DNA of 64,000 nucleotides. It comes from Acetobacteraceae bacterium. GTDB lineage: Bacteria; Pseudomonadota; Alphaproteobacteria; Acetobacterales; Acetobacteraceae. Of the stretch, positions 43,416 through 52,134 are shown piece by piece. The stretch spans positions 144,574 through 208,573 of the forward strand of contig CANJLW010000005.1 of NCBI GenBank assembly GCA_947475245.1, written 5' to 3'. Numbering within the stretch: the first letter of the stretch is position 1; each line of letters begins with the position of its first letter. The position numbers were made by a program, and so were the translations under genes. The notes beneath the pieces are model-generated. The model did no database searches. It saw only the letters and a program-made list of their open reading frames with translations, and was not told the DNA's origin.

Positions 43416-44264
43416 TCAGCGGGCGACCAACCGCGCCAGCACAGCCTCCGCCGTTTCCCCCCGCGCACGCAGATCGCGCAGCGTCGCGGCATGATCGCGC
43501 TTGGCCAGCCGTCGCCCTGTCGCATCGGTCAGCAGCGGGTGATGCGCATAGACCGGCGTCGCCCAGCCCATCAACGCCTGGATCAGCCGATGCAGATGCG
43601 TCGCGGGCTTCAAATCCACGCCGCGAGTCACCAGCGTCACCCCTTGCAGCGCATCGTCATGCGTCACGCAGAGGTGGTAACTCGCCGGAGCATCCTTGCG
43701 CGCCACCACGGCATCGCCGAACCCGGCGGGATCGCAGCGGATAACCCCCTCCCCTTCCTCGTGGAAGGTCAGCCCGTCGCCGACCTCGGCCATCGCGCGC
43801 GCCATGTCCAGGCGCAGCGCGTAACGCTCCCCGCCGGCGATCCGATCCTCCCGCTCCGCCAGGGACAGGCGACGGCAAAGGCCGGGGTAGAGCGGAGAGC
43901 CGTCCGGCGCGTGCGGGGCGGCGACGGAACCCGCGACCTCCCGCGCGATATCGGCGCGGGTGCAGAAGCAGGGGTAAACCAGCCCGCGCCCCGCCAGATC
44001 GTCCAGCACCGCGCGGTAGTCCGCGGTATGCGCCGACTGCACCCGGATCGGGCCGTCCCAATGCAAACCAAGCCAGGCCAAATCCTCCGCGATCGCCGCG
44101 GCGAACTCCGGTCGGCAGCGGCCGGGGTCGATATCCTCCAACCGCAGCAGAAACCGCCCGCCGTTCGCCCGCGCCCGTCGCCAGGCGGTCAGAGCGGAGA
44201 AGGCGTGGCCCAGATGCAGATAGCCGGTTGGGCTGGGCGCGAAGCGGGTGGTCGGAATGGACAT
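43416..44264 (-). CDS. gluQ: Glutamyl-Q tRNA(Asp) synthetase
   Basis: A truncated GltX paralogue (282 residues) without the anticodon-binding domain, which attaches glutamate to queuosine at position 34 of tRNA-Asp. N-terminal TRFAPSPTGYLHLGHAFSAL contains the HIGH-type box, FLLRLEDIDPGRCRPEF follows, the zinc site is PCFCTRADI...YPGLCR, and the KMSKS equivalent is RRLAKRDHA. The track ORF begins at 44366; ATG 44264 (SIPTTRFAPSPTG) is the family start. It is divergent from the esterase gene with about 50 bp between starts. Confidence 0.93.
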   Translation of the reverse strand: MSIPTTRFAPSPTGYLHLGHAFSALTAWRRARANGGRFLLRLEDIDPGRCRPEFAAAIAEDLAWLGLHWDGPIRVQSAHTADYRAVLDDLAGRGLVYPCFCTRADIAREVAGSVAAPHAPDGSPLYPGLCRRLSLAEREDRIAGGERYALRLDMARAMAEVGDGLTFHEEGEGVIRCDPAGFGDAVVARKDAPASYHLCVTHDDALQGVTLVTRGVDLKPATHLHRLIQALMGWATPVYAHHPLLTDATGRRLAKRDHAATLRDLRARGETAEAVLARLVAR

Positions 44265-44314
44265 GGGATAGACCACAGAGTACCGAGAAATGCGGGAATA
44301 AGGGAGAGTGCGTC

Positions 44315-44977
44315 GTGACCGATACGCTACAGGCGATCTACTGGGGCCCAGCCTCCAAAGCCACACCGAAACAGCTTGTGGTCATGTGCCACGGCCTGGG
44401 CGCCGACGCCGACGACCTGATCGATATCGCGCCGTCCTGGGGCGAGGTCCTCCCCGATGCCCTGTTTGCCTCCGTCAACGCGCCGGAGACGCATTTCTCC
44501 GGTTTCGGGCGGCAATGGTGGGCGGTGTCGGATCGCCGGCCGGAGGTCATGGAAGGCGGCGCGCGGGCCGCGGCGGCGCATCTGAACGGCTGGCTCGACA
44601 CCGAACTGGCGCGCCTGGGCCTGCCGCCCGACGCCTATGCGCTGATGGGGTTCAGCCAGGGCGCGATGACCGTGCTGTTCACCGGCCTGCGCCGCCCGAT
44701 CGGCCCGCGCGCCATCCTCGCCTTTTCCGGCGCGCTGATCGCCCCGGCCACCCTGGCCGCGGAAATCCGCAACAATGCCCCGGTCCTGCTGGTACACGGC
44801 GAAGCCGACGGCTCGGTTCCCGTGACCCGCTCGCACGAGGCCGAATCGGTCCTGCTTGGTCTCGGCGTCCCGGTAGAGACATCGTACACGCCCCGACTCG
44901 GGCACGGGATCGACGATTCCGGCATCGCTTTGGCCGGTGTGACGCTCGCCAAGGCGTTTGGCGGCGTCGATCGATGA
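44315..44977 (+). CDS. Phospholipase/carboxylesterase-type alpha/beta hydrolase
   Basis: A 220-residue serine hydrolase of the acyl-protein-thioesterase/carboxylesterase family. The oxyanion region is LVVMCHGLGADADDL, the nucleophile elbow MGFSQGAMTVL, the acid VLLVHGEADGSVPV and the histidine RLGHGIDDSG. The starting codon is taken as GTG 44315, preceded by agggaga; the track ATG at 44228 lies in gluQ and lacks homology. Substrates are probably small acyl esters; no signal peptide. Confidence 0.9.
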   Translation: MTDTLQAIYWGPASKATPKQLVVMCHGLGADADDLIDIAPSWGEVLPDALFASVNAPETHFSGFGRQWWAVSDRRPEVMEGGARAAAAHLNGWLDTELARLGLPPDAYALMGFSQGAMTVLFTGLRRPIGPRAILAFSGALIAPATLAAEIRNNAPVLLVHGEADGSVPVTRSHEAESVLLGLGVPVETSYTPRLGHGIDDSGIALAGVTLAKAFGGVDR

Positions 44978-45135
44978 CCAAACGATGAAACAGCCGCCTC
45001 GTCTCAGGGGCGGCGGTTGCGGCGCGAGGGAGGCTCTGTCATAAAAACCGGGTAATTTCGGCGACGCAGATCATCTGGCGGTCCGACGAAGATTGGCCGC
45101 CACGGGATCGCGCACCGCTGTAAAGGGGGTCGCGC

Positions 45136-45696
45136 TTGCCTGACGGCGGTTTGCATTTTCCCGCATTGGTTTTGAACGCGGACTTTCGTCCGCTGTCATA
45201 CTTTCCGCTATCGACCTGGTCCTGGCAGGACGCGGTCAAGGCGGTGTTCATGGACCGGGTCTCGGTGCTGAGCGAATATGACAGCGAAGTGCGATCCCCC
45301 AGTATCACCATGCGTCTCCCCAGCGTCATCGCCCTTAAAGACTACATTCCATCCGCTCGGCGTCCCGCATTTACTCGCTTCAACGTCTTTTTGCGCGATG
45401 CTTTCCATTGTCAATACTGTGCGACACGCTTCCCGACCCCGGATTTGACTTTTGACCACGTTATTCCGCGCAGCCGCGGCGGGCGCACGACCTGGGAAAA
45501 CGTCGTCACCGCCTGCGGCGGATGCAATCTGCGCAAGGGATCGTTCTTACCGCGTGAAATCCGGATGTTCCCGCGCCAGACGCCGCGTCAGCCGACGACC
45601 TGGGAATTGCAGGATAACGGGCGCGCCTTCCCGCCGAACTATCTGCATGAAAGCTGGCGGGATTATTTGTACTGGGACAGCGAGTTGGAGAGTTAG
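45136..45696 (+). CDS. HNH endonuclease family protein
   Basis: A 186-residue protein common in alphaproteobacteria. N-terminal LHFPALVLNADFRPLSYFPL and WSWQDAVKAVFMDRVSVLSEY precede an HNH domain with the zinc-binding CQYC and CGGCN and the catalytic-type LTFDHVIPRSRGGRTTWENVVTACGG. The start is TTG 45136 after an aaaggggg RBS; no ATG is available upstream. These proteins are chromosomal and conserved, so a housekeeping or repair role is likelier than a homing nuclease, but the function is unproved. The 158-bp gap before it has a weak inverted repeat (gccgcc...ggcggc near 44995). Confidence 0.88.
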   Translation: MPDGGLHFPALVLNADFRPLSYFPLSTWSWQDAVKAVFMDRVSVLSEYDSEVRSPSITMRLPSVIALKDYIPSARRPAFTRFNVFLRDAFHCQYCATRFPTPDLTFDHVIPRSRGGRTTWENVVTACGGCNLRKGSFLPREIRMFPRQTPRQPTTWELQDNGRAFPPNYLHESWRDYLYWDSELES

Positions 45697-45750
45697 CGGG
45701 CCGCGTTATCGGTTTTGACAGGCGGCGCGGGACGAGGCGTACCGTCGAGT

Positions 45751-45930
45751 TCAACCCGTCGATGAGGCGGCCCGGTCGGCGATCGCGGCGATCTCGACCT
45801 GGGCGTCGATATGGTCGGCGTAGGCACGCAGAGCTTCAGTCACGTAAGCCGCCTCGGACAGCGCGCGCCCAGCGGCGACCTGACGGTCGATGATCTGTTG
45901 CAACTGGTCCGGAATATGAACTGCACCCAT
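45751..45930 (-). CDS. Small ribbon-helix-helix (ParD/CopG-like) protein
   Basis: A protein of about 59 residues. VHIPDQLQQIIDRQVAAGRALSEAAYVTEALRAYADH has the strand-helix-helix pattern of ParD-type antitoxins. A longer start at 45954 is possible, but ATG 45930 is preceded by ggaggg. No ParE-like toxin ORF is found on either side, so it is either an orphan antitoxin or a stand-alone regulator. Inverted copies of ggaggt/acctcc-like sequence near the start may be its operator; that is speculative. Confidence 0.6.
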   Translation of the reverse strand: MGAVHIPDQLQQIIDRQVAAGRALSEAAYVTEALRAYADHIDAQVEIAAIADRAASSTG

Positions 45931-45969
45931 GGTCCCTCCGATCATGCTCGGCATACGGAGGTGGTCCCA

Positions 45970-46509
45970 CTAAATCTTCTCGCTCAACGCAATCGCCACG
46001 CGGCAGCCGGCCTTGATCGCGCCGCTCAGCAGTCGATAACCGGGGGCCTGTTCGGCGCCGTGTTCCAACCCGATGGCGCGATGTTCGGCTTCTTCCGCCC
46101 GGAACGCCGTCAGCGTGCTTCGCAATTCGGATTCAGACTCGGGCAGCGCGTCGATCTGCGCGCCGTAATGGGCGTCGATCGCTTCCTCGACCGCGACGGT
46201 GCAGGCCATGGCGGCCTTTTCGCCCATGACGGCGGTCACGGCGCCCAACGCAAAGCCCGCGAGGTGCCAGAACGGCAGCAAGGCCGTCGGGCGCACGCGG
46301 CGGTCGGCGATCAGTGTCTTGAAGGTGTCGAGGTGGACCTGTTCCTGATCGCGCATGTGGCGGATCAGATCGCCTTTGTCGCCGCGCCCCAGCACCGCAA
46401 GCTGCCCGGCGTAAATGCGCGCCGCGCCGTATTCTCCGGCATGATCGACGCGGATCATCCGCTGTGTCGTGCCGGCTTCCGAGGGATCGCCGGGTAAGGT
46501 TCGGGTCAT
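45970..46509 (-). CDS. coq7: 3-demethoxyubiquinone 3-hydroxylase
   Basis: A 179-residue COQ7/Cat5-type di-iron monooxygenase acting late in ubiquinone biosynthesis. The four-helix ferritin-like core shows RVDHAGEYGAARIYAGQLAVL, HMRDQEQVHLDTF, TVAVEEAIDAHY and FRAEEAEHRAIG, giving the ExxH and Glu ligands of the iron pair. It is membrane-associated through the hydrophobic ALGAVTAVMGEKAAM. It overlaps dsbB by 4 bp (ATGA), so the two are co-transcribed in the order dsbB-coq7. Confidence 0.95.
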   Translation of the reverse strand: MTRTLPGDPSEAGTTQRMIRVDHAGEYGAARIYAGQLAVLGRGDKGDLIRHMRDQEQVHLDTFKTLIADRRVRPTALLPFWHLAGFALGAVTAVMGEKAAMACTVAVEEAIDAHYGAQIDALPESESELRSTLTAFRAEEAEHRAIGLEHGAEQAPGYRLLSGAIKAGCRVAIALSEKI

Positions 46510-47003
46510 GAACGTTTGGTTCCCTGACGCAGGAAAAGGCCGAGCAGGATGGAGAGGGTAAGGGCGAAGAGGAGATTCAGGCCCGCCATGGAAATCGGCA
46601 GAAACGGTATCAGATAGGTCGGCTCATCGCAGGGCTTGGCAGGCCGAGCGGGCATGGTGGCGAGGATCTGGGCGATGGAGCCGCGGCGGAAGCGTGGTGC
46701 GGCGCATTCCTGCAACGGGCTTTCCCACCAGGTGAACTCCACCCCGACATGCACGACGGATATGGCGACGTCGGCCAGCAGCGTCGCGAGCAGGGCCATC
46801 AGCAAGGGACGCGCGATCCTTGGCGGCGCGACGGCGGCCATCAGACCCAGCACGATGGCGATGCGGTAGGGCCAGCGCGCGAGCAGGCACAAGGCGCAGG
46901 GCACCAGACCGCCCCAATACTCGGTGGCGAAGGCCAAGCTCAGGGCCGCCGCGGACAGGGCGGCACAGAGCAAGGCGACCATTCGAAGCGAGAGCGAGCG
47001 CAT
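46506..47003 (-). CDS. dsbB: Disulfide bond formation protein B
   Basis: A 165-residue inner-membrane protein with four hydrophobic helices that re-oxidises DsbA and passes electrons to quinone. The first redox pair is VPCALCLLARW (CxxC after helix 1) and the second pair is the Cys in LQECAAPRF and in KPCDEP within the long periplasmic loop. Being paired with coq7 links it to quinone metabolism. No DsbA gene is in the window. Confidence 0.92.
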   Translation of the reverse strand: MRSLSLRMVALLCAALSAAALSLAFATEYWGGLVPCALCLLARWPYRIAIVLGLMAAVAPPRIARPLLMALLATLLADVAISVVHVGVEFTWWESPLQECAAPRFRRGSIAQILATMPARPAKPCDEPTYLIPFLPISMAGLNLLFALTLSILLGLFLRQGTKRS

Positions 47004-47096
47004 GTCCGCGATGTGCGCCCGGTTACGGGCCGGCGCAAGGGGCAGGGTCCCCGCCGAACGCCCCGATCCGGGGCGGGGCGAGAACCCCGAAGCGCC

Positions 47097-48167
47097 CTAC
47101 CCCGCCGCGACGATCTGGGCGATCGCGGTGCCGACGTCCTGGGTGCCGGCCTGTCCGCCCATGTCGCGTGTCTTCGGTCCGTCGTCGCGCAGCAGGGTTT
47201 CGATGGCCTCGACGATCGCAGCACCGGCGGCATTCTCGCCGAGGTGGTTCAGCATCAGCGCCGCCGACCAGACCTGCCCGATCGGATTACAGATGAACCG
47301 CCCGGCGATATCGGGCGCGGAGCCGTGCACGGGTTCGAACATCGAGGGGAATACGCGTTCCGGGTTGATGTTGGCGGAGGCCGCGATGCCGATCGATCCC
47401 GCCAGGGCCGGTCCGAGGTCGGAGAGGATGTCGCCGAACAGGTTGGAGCCGACAACGACGTCGAACCAATCGGGGTGCTGGACGAAATGCGCGCACAGAA
47501 TGTCGATGTGGTACTGGTCGGTACGGATGCCCGGATAGGCTTTCGCCATCTCCGCGAAGCGTTCGTCCCAGTACGGCATGGTGTGAATGATGCCGTTCGA
47601 CTTGGTGGCGGAGGTGACGTGCTTCTTTTCCCGCGTCATCGCGAGTTCGAAGGCATATTTCAGGATCCGGTCGGTTCCCTTGCGGGTCAGGATGCTTTGT
47701 TGGGAGACGAACTCACGGTCCGTGCCCTCGAACATGCGTCCGCCGACCGAGGAGTATTCGCCTTCAGTGTTTTCGCGGACCACGTAGAAGTCGATGTCCT
47801 TTTCGGTGCGGTTCGCCAGCGGCGTGTAGACGCCCGGCAGCAGCTTGCAGGGCCGGACGTTGGCATACTGGTCGAAGCCGCGACGGATCGGGATCAGCAG
47901 GCCCCAGAGCGAGACGTGATCGGGCACGCCGGGCCAGCCGACGGCGCCCAGCAGGATCGAGTCGGACTTCGCCAACTGGTCCATGCCGTCGTCGGGCATG
48001 AACTTGCCGGTTTCCTTGTATGTCTCGCAGGACCAGTCGTAGTGGGTCAGGTTCAGGTCGAACCCGAAGCGCCGAGCGGCCGCGTCCAGCACTTTCAGCG
48101 ATTCCGGCACGGTTTCCTTACCGATGCCGTCGCCGGGTAAAACCGCGATGTTGTGGGTGCGCGCCAT
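47097..48167 (-). CDS. Tartrate/D-malate dehydrogenase-like (isopropylmalate dehydrogenase family)
   Basis: A 356-residue NAD-dependent beta-decarboxylating dehydrogenase. Seen are IAVLPGDGIGKETVPESLKVL, ANVRPCKLLPGVYTPL, YVVRENTEGEYSSVGGRMFEG, the Lys/Tyr region TSATKSNGIIH, NLFGDILSDLGPALAGSIGI and MFEPVHGSAPDIAG. Several residues (the REGT loop replaced by RENTEGEYS) match tartrate dehydrogenase/decarboxylase (TtuC) and DmlA rather than LeuB. It is transcribed divergently from pyrE across 70 bp. The natural substrate (D-malate, tartrate) is probable but not certain. Confidence 0.9.
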   Translation of the reverse strand: MARTHNIAVLPGDGIGKETVPESLKVLDAAARRFGFDLNLTHYDWSCETYKETGKFMPDDGMDQLAKSDSILLGAVGWPGVPDHVSLWGLLIPIRRGFDQYANVRPCKLLPGVYTPLANRTEKDIDFYVVRENTEGEYSSVGGRMFEGTDREFVSQQSILTRKGTDRILKYAFELAMTREKKHVTSATKSNGIIHTMPYWDERFAEMAKAYPGIRTDQYHIDILCAHFVQHPDWFDVVVGSNLFGDILSDLGPALAGSIGIAASANINPERVFPSMFEPVHGSAPDIAGRFICNPIGQVWSAALMLNHLGENAAGAAIVEAIETLLRDDGPKTRDMGGQAGTQDVGTAIAQIVAAG

Positions 48168-48237
48168 GGGACTGTCTCCTGCCTGAGGAATCGGTTATCG
48201 GTGTTCGCTTGTCAGAGGATTAGAGGACCCGACCGCC

Positions 48238-48975
48238 ATGGCCAAGCCCGCACACGCGATGTCCGCCACCAGCGAATGGGATCGCGATGCCGCGTTGACC
48301 GCGGCCCGCATCCTGCTGGAGATCAAAGCCGTCAATTTCCGACCGGAAGAGCCGTATACGTTCACGTCCGGCTGGAAATCGCCGGTTTATGTCGATTGCC
48401 GACGCATTATCTATTTCCCGCGCGCGCGGGCCAAGATTTGCGATCTGGCGGTGGAGAAGATCGACCGTCATATCGGCCTGGAAGCGTTGGAGGTCATCGC
48501 CGGCGGGGAAACCGCGGGCATTCCCTTCGCCGCCTGGATCGCCGATCGCATGAGCCTGCCGATGGCCTATGTGCGCAAGCAGCCCAAGGGCTTCGGCCGG
48601 CAGGCCTGGATCGAGGGCGACGTGCCGGAGGGCAAGCGGACCTTGTTGGTGGAGGATCTGACCACCGACGGCGGCTCCAAGATCAAGTTCGCCAAGGCGT
48701 TGCGCGACGCCGGCGCGCTCTGCAACCACACCTTTGTCGTGTTCTTCTACGGCGTCTTCCCCGGCGCGTTTGAAACATTGTCGAAGATGGATGTGTCGCT
48801 GCACAGCCTGTGCACCTGGTGGGATGTGCTGGAGGCTTGCAAGGACCGGCCGTACTTCTCCGAACAGGCTTTGTCCGAAGTTCGCCGCTTCCTGGAAAAC
48901 CCGGTTGCGTGGTCCGCCGCGCATGGCGGCGTTGCCTCCGCCGAAGAGGCGCTCGCGCGGAAATCGGCGGAGTAG
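48238..48975 (+). CDS. pyrE: Orotate phosphoribosyltransferase
   Basis: A 245-residue PRPP-dependent enzyme of pyrimidine biosynthesis converting orotate to OMP. FTSGWKSPVYVDCRRIIYFP is the orotate/N-terminal region, GGETAGIPFAAWIADR the pyrophosphate loop, MAYVRKQPKGFGRQAWIEG the flexible loop and TLLVEDLTTDGGSKIKFAKAL the PRPP motif. The alternative in-frame ATG at 48259 would remove seven residues. An inverted repeat at 49039-49070 lies downstream. Confidence 0.95.
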   Translation: MAKPAHAMSATSEWDRDAALTAARILLEIKAVNFRPEEPYTFTSGWKSPVYVDCRRIIYFPRARAKICDLAVEKIDRHIGLEALEVIAGGETAGIPFAAWIADRMSLPMAYVRKQPKGFGRQAWIEGDVPEGKRTLLVEDLTTDGGSKIKFAKALRDAGALCNHTFVVFFYGVFPGAFETLSKMDVSLHSLCTWWDVLEACKDRPYFSEQALSEVRRFLENPVAWSAAHGGVASAEEALARKSAE

Positions 48976-49038
48976 TCCGGTGGAATGACGCGCGTCAGGC
49001 GACGATTTTGCTTGGCGCGCGGTTCCCGGTCGATCTAG

Positions 49039-49070
49039 AACAGACCGCGAACAAATAGGCGTGGTCTGTT
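49039..49070. other. Inverted repeat aacagacc/ggtctgtt
   Basis: Perfect 8-bp arms spaced by sixteen bases, between pyrE and the small ORF at 49069. It could be a transcription factor operator or a weak terminator for pyrE. It overlaps the proposed TTG start of the small ORF. Confidence 0.4.
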
Positions 49071-49287
49071 GAGCATTCCCGTTGACGAATTTTCCCGCGA
49101 TCCCGACACGATCGAAATCGACGCCGTGTTGGTGACCGGCACGCCCGACCGCGCGACGCGCATCGAGCTTCTGGTTCCCTGGCCGGTTGAACTGACCGTG
49201 GAAATCCGCCCCGACATCGGCGGGGAACGCACCTCGAACGTCATGGCTCCGATCGGGACAGGCCGTGGCGTTCCGCGACGCGGATAG
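49069..49287 (+). CDS. Hypothetical small protein, doubtful
   Basis: A 72-residue ORF starting at TTG. It contains DTIEIDAVLVTGTPDRATRIELLVPWPVELTVEIRPDIGG, which has regular beta-strand alternation and G/C-rich third positions like real genes here, but no family was recognised and there is no convincing RBS. It lies alone in the 454-bp gap between pyrE and the glutamate-synthase-like gene. The rest of that gap shows nothing else. Confidence 0.35.
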   Translation: MSIPVDEFSRDPDTIEIDAVLVTGTPDRATRIELLVPWPVELTVEIRPDIGGERTSNVMAPIGTGRGVPRRG

Positions 49288-49429
49288 CGAAATCCACGCC
49301 CGATCGTCGGTGCTCGGCTCCATCCGGGCGTCGCTTAATAAAAAATTCGCTTTTCCGTGGTAGAGCGGTAACGGTTCGACCGGTGAAGGGTCTGAACGGA
49401 GCCGAACATCTGTTCACGGAGCGCGCATC

Positions 49430-50866
49430 ATGCTGACCTTCGCCCTGATTTGTCTGGTTTTGCTGTTGAGTCTGACCGCGCTTTACATCCACGACCGGCG
49501 CCAAACCACGCATACGATCCTGCGCAATTTCCCCATCGTCGGTTACTTTCGCTATTTCGCGGAAACGATGGGCGAATATATGCGCCAGTACCAGTACCTG
49601 CCGGACTGGGCGGAACGCCCCTTCAACCGGCTCGATCGGGCCTGGGTCTATCGCTCCGCCAAGGGTGTTTCGAACCTGTTGAGCTTCGGCAGTGAGAATG
49701 TGCCGAGCTTCGTGTTTCGGAATGCGGCGTTTCCGGTGCTGGATGAGGAAAAGCGGGCTTTTCCCGGCAAGCAGATCGGCATTGCGAGCGGCCCCGGCGC
49801 CTGCCGCGAACCTTACCTCGCCACCAGCTTCTTCAATATCAGCGGCATGAGCTATGGCGCGCTGAGCCACGCCGCCGTGCTGGCCTTGTCGCACGGCGCC
49901 AAGGTGGCGGATTGCTGGATGGCGACGGGCGAAGGCGGGCTGGCGCCGCAGCATCTGCAAGGCGGCTGTGACATCGTCATGCAGATGGGCACGGCGAAGT
50001 ATGGCGTGCGCAACCCCGACGGCACCTTGTCGGAAGATCGGCTGCGCGAGATCGCAGCATATCCTCAGGTCCGCATGTTCGAAGTCAAGCTCGCCCAGGG
50101 CGCCAAGCCCGGCAAGGGCGGCATTCTGCCGGGTGCCAAGGTCACGCCGGAGATCGCGGCCATACGGGGCATTCCCGTCGGTCAGGACAGCATCAGCCCC
50201 AATCGGCACCACGATATCGGCAGCGTCGCCGAACTCGGCGCTTTCGTGGATCGCGTGCGCACGATCACCGGCAAGCCGGTCGGGGTGAAGTTCGTGGTCG
50301 GCGATCCCGCGTTCCTCGACGATTGGTTCGCCGATTGCGTCGCCAACCCCGCGCATTGCCCCGATTATATCCAGGTCGACGGCGGAGAGGGCGGCACGGG
50401 CGCGGCACCGTCCGCCCTGATCGATTACGTCGGTCTGCCGATTACCGAGGCTTTGTCCCATGTCGCGCTGGCGCGGGAGCGCGCGGGGTTGAAGGAGCGC
50501 ATTCGCATCGTCGCCTCGGCCAAGCTGATCACGCCGGACAAGGTGGCCTGGGCGCTGTGCATGGGCGCGGATTTCGTGTCCTCGGCGCGCGGGTTCATGT
50601 TCAGTCTCGGCTGCATCCAGGCAATGAAATGCGGTTCAGGCAAATGCCCGACGGGCGTCACGGCTTCGGACCCGCGGTTGATCGCCGGCCTCGATCCCAC
50701 TGACAAGGCCGCGCGCGTGGCGCGCTATGCCATGCGGGTGCGCGAGGAGGTGGAGATCATCGCCCATTCCTGCGGCCTGCCCGACGTGACCGGGTTCCAA
50801 CCGCGCCATGTCACGGCGATCGAACGCGGCGTCGGCGGGTTCCGCGCGGCGTCGGGCAGCGATTAG
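49430..50866 (+). CDS. FMN-binding glutamate-synthase-family protein (membrane-anchored)
   Basis: A 478-residue protein resembling the synthase domain of GltB. Residues 1-25 form a hydrophobic N-terminal helix (LTFALICLVLLLSLTALYI), an inner-membrane anchor. The FMN-barrel then shows SGMSYGALSHAAVLALSHGA, GEGGLAPQHLQGGCDIVMQMGTAKYGV, KPGKGGILPGAKVTPEIA, DGGEGGTGAAPSALIDYVGLP and a [3Fe-4S] cluster motif CIQAMKCGSGKCPTGV. No glutaminase domain is present. Stand-alone members of this family are widespread, but their substrate is unproved; glutamate synthesis alone is unlikely. It converges with the SDR gene 7 bp away. Confidence 0.9.
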   Translation: MLTFALICLVLLLSLTALYIHDRRQTTHTILRNFPIVGYFRYFAETMGEYMRQYQYLPDWAERPFNRLDRAWVYRSAKGVSNLLSFGSENVPSFVFRNAAFPVLDEEKRAFPGKQIGIASGPGACREPYLATSFFNISGMSYGALSHAAVLALSHGAKVADCWMATGEGGLAPQHLQGGCDIVMQMGTAKYGVRNPDGTLSEDRLREIAAYPQVRMFEVKLAQGAKPGKGGILPGAKVTPEIAAIRGIPVGQDSISPNRHHDIGSVAELGAFVDRVRTITGKPVGVKFVVGDPAFLDDWFADCVANPAHCPDYIQVDGGEGGTGAAPSALIDYVGLPITEALSHVALARERAGLKERIRIVASAKLITPDKVAWALCMGADFVSSARGFMFSLGCIQAMKCGSGKCPTGVTASDPRLIAGLDPTDKAARVARYAMRVREEVEIIAHSCGLPDVTGFQPRHVTAIERGVGGFRAASGSD

Positions 50867-50872
50867 GCCGGT

Positions 50873-51643
50873 TTACAGCCTGCCGCCGTCGACGACCCAA
50901 AGCTGGCTGGTGCACATACGGCTGTCGTCGGCGGCCAGCCACAGCACCATCCGCGCGACGTCGTCGGGGTAGACCTTGGTTTTCAGGCACTGCGCCTGCA
51001 TCAGGTTCGCCTCGGCTTCCGGGGTCAGCCACAGGTCGATCTGGCGCTGCGTCATGATCCAGCCGGGGATGACGGTATTGACCCGGATGCCGAACGGCCC
51101 GAGGTCGCGCGCCATGCCTTTTGTCAGCCCCTCCACCCCCGCCTTGGCGGTCGTATAGGCGGGCATGCCGCCGTTGTTGGTATGCCAACTGATGGAGCCG
51201 AAATTGACGATCGATCCGCCGCCCGCCGCCTTCATCATCGGCGCGACGGCCTGGATGGCGAAGAACTGGTGGCGCAGATTGATCGCCTGCCGTTCGTCCC
51301 AGTATTCGACGGTCACATCCTCGTAGCGATGGCGCTGATCATTGGCGGCGTTGTTGATCAGCGCCGTGATCGGCCCGACGTCTTGCGCGACCGTCGCGAT
51401 GGCGGCCTGCAACGCGGCGATGTCGCGGAGGTCGCAATGTTGGTAGTGCGGTTCGGCCAGCCCTTCCGCCCGCAGCGCGGCGATCAGCGTTGCCGCCGCA
51501 TCGTCGGCGATGTCGACGAAGGCGACCTTGGCCCCTTGGCGAGCAAATGCCGTGACCTCGGCGGCGCCGATGCCGCTGGCGCCGCCGGTGACGAACACCA
51601 CCTTGTCGCGCAGGCTGGGATAGATCGCGGTTTGGTCGGTCAT
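50873..51643 (-). CDS. Short-chain dehydrogenase/reductase
   Basis: A 256-residue SDR with the cofactor motif VVFVTGGASGIGAAEVTAF, the acidic NAD-type residue in AKVAFVDIADD, NNAAND, catalytic Ser in SIVNFGSIS and Tyr/Lys in AYTTAKAGVEGL, and the closing loop VNTVIPGWIMT. The last gene of the gnd-gntK operon, it overlaps gntK by 4 bp and has an aggag RBS. In this company a gluconate or ketogluconate (5-keto-D-gluconate-type) reductase is likely, but the substrate is inferred from context only. Confidence 0.9.
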   Translation of the reverse strand: MTDQTAIYPSLRDKVVFVTGGASGIGAAEVTAFARQGAKVAFVDIADDAAATLIAALRAEGLAEPHYQHCDLRDIAALQAAIATVAQDVGPITALINNAANDQRHRYEDVTVEYWDERQAINLRHQFFAIQAVAPMMKAAGGGSIVNFGSISWHTNNGGMPAYTTAKAGVEGLTKGMARDLGPFGIRVNTVIPGWIMTQRQIDLWLTPEAEANLMQAQCLKTKVYPDDVARMVLWLAADDSRMCTSQLWVVDGGRL

Positions 51644-52134
51644 TTCAAACGCTCCTGCAACGCATCGACGATCGCGGACGGCGCGGGGCCGATATCGACG
51701 ACGATGGGTCGTTCGTCCGGTCCCGGTTCCTCCAGCGTGGCGAACTGGCTGTCGAGCAGCCCCGCCGGCATGAAGTGGTTCTTCCGCGCCGCCATGCGCG
51801 CCCCGATCAGCGCGCGGGAGCCGCGCAGATACAGCAGCACGACGTCGGGCCGATCGCCGATCAGGATGTCGCGATAGGCGCGCTTCAGCGCCGAACACGC
51901 CACCACCGCGGATTCCCCCCGGGCGCGCAGAACGTCGATTTCAGCGGCGATGGCGTGCAGCCAGGGCAGCCGATCGGCGTCGGTCAGCGGCGTGCCGGCC
52001 TGCATTTTGGCGATATTGGCTTGCGGGTGGAACGCATCGCCTTCCAGCAGCGTCCACCCGTTTCGCCTGGCCAGTTCGGACGCGACGGTGGATTTGCCGC
52101 TGCCGGAAACCCCCATCGCGATGACGATGGTCAT
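51640..52134 (-). CDS. gntK: Gluconokinase
   Basis: A 164-residue P-loop kinase phosphorylating D-gluconate to 6-phosphogluconate. The Walker A motif [16 protein letters not shown] is at the N-terminus, followed by [31 protein letters not shown] and [15 protein letters not shown], all signature GntK elements, and [18 protein letters not shown]. It is translationally coupled (4-bp overlaps) to gnd upstream and the SDR downstream. Confidence 0.95.
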   Translation of the reverse strand: MTIVIAMGVSGSGKSTVASELARRNGWTLLEGDAFHPQANIAKMQAGTPLTDADRLPWLHAIAAEIDVLRARGESAVVACSALKRAYRDILIGDRPDVVLLYLRGSRALIGARMAARKNHFMPAGLLDSQFATLEEPGPDERPIVVDIGPAPSAIVDALQERLK

